64,000 bases of DNA from Bacteroidetes bacterium 47-18. Lineage in GTDB: Bacteria > Bacteroidota > Bacteroidia > Chitinophagales > Chitinophagaceae. The first letter of the stretch is position 1; each line of letters opens with the position of its first letter. Positions 61,505 to 64,000 of this stretch are shown in pieces. The position numbers and the translations under genes are program-made. Below the pieces are notes generated by a model, which had not been told where the DNA came from, made no database searches, and worked only from the letters and a program-made list of their open reading frames with translations. Location: contig MKSF01000008.1 in assembly GCA_001897155.1 (NCBI GenBank), positions 1-64,000 of the forward strand, in the 5' to 3' direction.

Positions 61505-61810
61505 ATGAACCTGTACGACAAAATAATCGCTGCGCTCAAAACCGTTGTAGACCCGGAAATGGCCCCCGTGGACGTGTATGAGCTGGGCCTCATCTACGAG
61601 ATCAATATCGGGGCGAACGGCCATATCAGGATCACTATGACCCTTACCGCCCCGGCCTGTCCCGTAGCGGGAGAGATCGTCCAGCAGATCCAGGAGCGGG
61701 TGGGCGCTATCGAAGAGGTCAGCGACGTCCATGTTCAGCTTACCTTTGATCCGCCCTGGACCCGGGATATGATGAGCGATGAAGCCCGTTTTGAGCTGGG
61801 ATTTATGTAA
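61505..61810 (+). CDS. SufT-like MIP18-family (DUF59) protein
   Basis: A 101-residue protein of the MIP18/DUF59 family, which aids Fe-S cluster transfer. Signatures are TVVDPEMAPVDVYELGLIYEINI and TAPACPVAGEI, with Cys in the family's usual place, and FDPPWTRDMMSDEARFELG at the end. In Bacteroidota this gene often accompanies suf genes; here it sits 15 bp after sufE, consistent with that. PaaD-like members act in other pathways, but no such genes are near. Confidence 0.9.
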   Translation: MNLYDKIIAALKTVVDPEMAPVDVYELGLIYEINIGANGHIRITMTLTAPACPVAGEIVQQIQERVGAIEEVSDVHVQLTFDPPWTRDMMSDEARFELGFM

Positions 61811-61892
61811 AGACCGTCAGGGATTTTTCTTATCCATACAGGTGTATTTCCTGTCTTTTTTAGCTTTACATTTGCTGAAATATTATATTTCA

Positions 61893-62261
61893 ATGAAGGC
61901 TTTTCTCACAATTGTCTTGCTGGTGCTGTCCAACATCTTCATGACCATCGCCTGGTATGGTCACCTGAAGCTCAAGGAATATTCGTGGTTTTCCAACCTC
62001 AGCCTTTTTAAGGTGATCCTGTTCAGTTGGCTGATCGCCCTGTTTGAATACGCGGTGCAGGTGCCGGCCAACAGGTTGGGATTTGAGGGCAACGGCGGTC
62101 CTTTCACTATCTGGCAACTGAAGGTCATACAGGAGGTCATTACGCTGGTCGTATTTACCCTGTTTACCCTGATAGCCTTTAAGGGTGAAACGTTCCGGGT
62201 CAATCACCTGATCGGCTTTGTTTTCCTGGTGCTGGCAGTATATTTCCTCTTTAAAAAATAA
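61893..62261 (+). CDS. DUF486 (DMT-like) small membrane protein
   Basis: A 122-residue polytopic protein with four membrane helices. It matches DUF486, a small drug/metabolite-transporter-like family: TIVLLVLSNIFMTIAWYGHLK, WLIALFEYAVQVPANRLGF, FTIWQLKVIQEVITL and LIGFVFLVLAVYFLF. I use the ATG at 61893; the longer frame overlaps the preceding gene by 32 bp and is not in the family. A -7 box TACATTTG (61867-61874) precedes it by 18 bp. Transport function is not shown. Confidence 0.85.
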   Translation: MKAFLTIVLLVLSNIFMTIAWYGHLKLKEYSWFSNLSLFKVILFSWLIALFEYAVQVPANRLGFEGNGGPFTIWQLKVIQEVITLVVFTLFTLIAFKGETFRVNHLIGFVFLVLAVYFLFKK

Positions 62262-62272
62262 CCGGTATCTGC

Positions 62273-62311
62273 TTCAAACGCTCCCCGTGAAGATCATGAG
62301 GAGCGTTTGAA
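62273..62311. terminator. Hairpin between convergent DUF486 and GH3 genes
   Basis: Arms TTCAAACGCTCC (62273-62284) and GGAGCGTTTGAA (62300-62311), 12 bp, with a 15-nt loop. A T-run is lacking on either strand, so termination would be weak or factor-aided. Confidence 0.6.
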
Positions 62312-62333
62312 TAGTGGCGGCAATGGCTGCGGC

Positions 62334-63827
62334 TTACTGAAGAGCTATAAGGGCATCGGCCACTTCCCGGTCATTGGTGAGGCGGGGTGTCTTGTTCTGG
62401 CCGCCCAGCTTCCCGATAGATTTCATATATGCGATGAAAGAGCCTTTCTTCAAAGGTGTTATTTTGAGCGGCTGCAGGATATTGCCGGTGATGAGGTCGT
62501 CATAATAGATGTTCTTAAGACGCATCTCGTTGTCTATATCCAGGGCGAAGCCCTGCAGATCGCCGGGCATACCCTCAAATTCTATCAGCCATTCATGGTA
62601 AGGCAGCCCGCTTGCGGGCTGTATATAGGGCGCCACCGTAAATTCCGTGATCTTTACGTTATGCTTGTCAGATACCGATTTGATGGCGTGCTCCACCTCT
62701 TCTCCTATGACATGCTCCCCGAAAGCGGAAATATAATGCTTGATCCTCCCGGTAACTACCAGCCTGTAGGGGTCCTTGCTGACAAACTTTACCGTATCGC
62801 CGATGCTGTAGCCCCACAGCCCGTTCACGCTATTGATGATAAGCGCGTAATTAACGCCGGTCTCTACCTGCTCGAGCGATAGCCGGGTCGGGTTTTCATT
62901 GAAATATTCGCTTGTAGGGATGAATTCATAAAAGATGCCGGAATTGGCCACCAGCAGCAGGCCTTCTTCCTCCCGGGTGTCCTGGAATGCGAAGAAGCCT
63001 TCGGAGGCGGGATAGGTCTCTATGGTGTCTACCGGCCTGCCCAGGCTTTCGAACAGCTTCTTTTTATAAGGCTCGAAATTGACGCCCCCATGGGCGATAA
63101 CGGCCAGGTTCGGGAATATGTCCGCTATCTTTTTGCCTTCGCCTTTGGCTATCAGCCAGTCGAAATACATCTGGATCCATGGCGGTATGCCGCTGATGAG
63201 GGTCATATTCTTGTCGAAGGTCTGCTCCACTATTTTTCCGAGCTTCTCTTCCCAGTCCTCAATGCAATTGGTGGTAAAGTCCGGTAGCTGGTTCTTGCGC
63301 AGGTATCCCGGCACCAGGTGGTTGGAAATGCCGCTGAGCCTCCCGGTGGGGATGCCGCCCACACGTTCCAGCACAGGGCTCCCGGTCAGGAAGATCATTT
63401 TTCCGTCCGCGAATGCCGCATTGCCCGATTCGTGCATATAGCAGAGCAGGGCATTTTTGGCGGACCCTACCAGGTTGGGAATGCCGTCCTTGGTGATGGG
63501 AATGTATTTTACACCGCTTGTAGTGCCTGAGGTCTTGGCAAAATACAGCGGCTTGCCTTTCCACAGCACATTTTGCTTGCCTTCTTTGATAAGCTCGATA
63601 TAGGGTTTGAATGCTTCATAGTCCTTGACAGGCACGTGCTGCTTAAAATCTTCGTATGTAGCAATATTTTCAAAGTGATGGTCTTTACCGAACAGGGTGT
63701 TCTTTCCCACTTTGACCAGGTGCTGAAAGATCTCCTTCTGATCGGCGACAGCGGTTTTGCGAGCCTTTTTTATTCTCTTGCTGACAATGGCAGCATAAGG
63801 CTTTGCTAAAAATGATTTTATTTTCAT
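62334..63827 (-). CDS. GH3-family acyl-acid amido synthetase-like protein
   Basis: A 497-residue protein of the GH3 family (firefly luciferase/ANL superfamily). The P-loop is FAKTSGTTSGVKYIPIT (about 110-127). Other motifs are SGIPPWIQMYFDWL, VIAHGGVNFEPYKK, TYPASEGFFAFQDT and GYSIGDTVKFVSKDPYRLVVTGRIKHYISAFGEHV, the last being the conserved hinge region. Plant GH3 enzymes attach amino acids to hormones; bacterial substrates are largely unknown. It is a single gene, convergent with DUF486. A -7-like TATCTTTG is at 63874-63867 on the minus strand. Confidence 0.9.
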   Translation of the reverse strand: MKIKSFLAKPYAAIVSKRIKKARKTAVADQKEIFQHLVKVGKNTLFGKDHHFENIATYEDFKQHVPVKDYEAFKPYIELIKEGKQNVLWKGKPLYFAKTSGTTSGVKYIPITKDGIPNLVGSAKNALLCYMHESGNAAFADGKMIFLTGSPVLERVGGIPTGRLSGISNHLVPGYLRKNQLPDFTTNCIEDWEEKLGKIVEQTFDKNMTLISGIPPWIQMYFDWLIAKGEGKKIADIFPNLAVIAHGGVNFEPYKKKLFESLGRPVDTIETYPASEGFFAFQDTREEEGLLLVANSGIFYEFIPTSEYFNENPTRLSLEQVETGVNYALIINSVNGLWGYSIGDTVKFVSKDPYRLVVTGRIKHYISAFGEHVIGEEVEHAIKSVSDKHNVKITEFTVAPYIQPASGLPYHEWLIEFEGMPGDLQGFALDIDNEMRLKNIYYDDLITGNILQPLKITPLKKGSFIAYMKSIGKLGGQNKTPRLTNDREVADALIALQ

Positions 63828-64000
63828 TTATGATTTGATTTCCTCACCCACAATAGATTGTCCTTACAAAGATATTTATTTTTAGGCCACGCTACAGGTT
63901 TAAGCGTGTAATTGTATGCATATTTAACTAAAGACTGTGTAATTTAAGCCTTATTTATTTGTAACTTCGCAAGTCTGTTTTACAGGAAAAATATCATAGA
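63828..64000. other. Right edge of window
   Basis: 173 bp upstream of the GH3 gene. Besides the minus-strand -7-like box at 63874-63867, a plus-strand TAACTTCG near 63962-63969 (one mismatch from TAnnTTTG) hints at a promoter for a gene beyond the window. No coding signal is visible. Confidence 0.4.

Noticed and set aside
1-64000. CRISPR arrays, tRNA or rRNA genes, prophage and intact insertion sequences
   Set aside because: No regular spaced direct repeats, no cloverleaf or TPsiC-like motifs noticed, no phage structural genes or transposases seen. tRNA detection by eye is not exhaustive.

Overview
The window looks like a chromosomal segment of a Bacteroidota bacterium, most likely of the Chitinophagaceae type. 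The evidence is the gene families (DUF4270 next to glmS, a stand-alone PASTA protein next to ddl, DUF3667, GH3-like synthetase, a Spt-type acyltransferase, an elongated S16), the weak Shine-Dalgarno signals, and the repeated Bacteroidota sigma-A promoter pattern (TTTG, 19-20 bp, TAnnTTTG) at several gene starts. Base composition is moderate except for a few AT-rich islands. I saw no rRNA, tRNA, CRISPR array, prophage or intact insertion sequence.

Layout: 1-8.9 kb carries an rRNA m5C methyltransferase, an LpxL-type acyltransferase, comEC, a transglutaminase-like membrane protein, a LUD protein and ribF. 8.9-12.4 kb is an AT-rich accessory cluster: a small secreted Cys-rich protein followed by two paralogous ~480-residue secreted proteins, one with a thioredoxin-like CxxC. 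12.5-26.9 kb is mostly housekeeping: trmB, a thioesterase, a MurG-like glycosyltransferase, an RsmB-like methyltransferase, PASTA protein, ddl, mfd, a pentapeptide protein, a bleomycin-hydrolase-like peptidase, a TPR lipoprotein and a serine palmitoyltransferase-like enzyme. 27-34.9 kb holds minus-strand secreted proteins, including a tightly packed operon of an alkaline phosphatase with three uncharacterised exported proteins, then purine nucleoside phosphorylase. 35-41.2 kb has dihydroorotase, an RluE-type pseudouridine synthase, a lipoprotein-rhomboid pair, RidA and lepA. 42.3-45.6 kb is AT-rich with small orphan proteins and a 608-bp gene-free stretch containing a MITE-like element. 45.6-50.1 kb: SIMPL protein, TPMT-like methyltransferase, gcvP.

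The most striking locus is 50.4-51.4 kb. A strongly AT-rich gene encodes an Abi_2/AbiD-AbiF family protein with a HEPN R-x4-H motif. Directly behind its stop codon lies what looks like an independent small RNA gene: a full consensus promoter inside the last codons of the Abi gene, a hairpin with a symmetric internal loop, a second small hairpin, and an intrinsic terminator. This is the arrangement expected of an AbiF-type RNA toxin-antitoxin or phage-defence module, a family that has been linked to the ancestry of Cas13.

The rest (51.4-63.8 kb) includes a second LpxL-type acyltransferase, a DUF1684 protein, the conserved glycogen-synthase-like / DUF4270 / glmS operon, panC, rpsP, rimM, sufE, a SufT-like protein, DUF486 and a GH3-family synthetase. 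Two copies of a composite palindromic (REP/BIME-like) repeat lie in opposite orientation 22.8 kb apart, each just beyond gene 3' ends.
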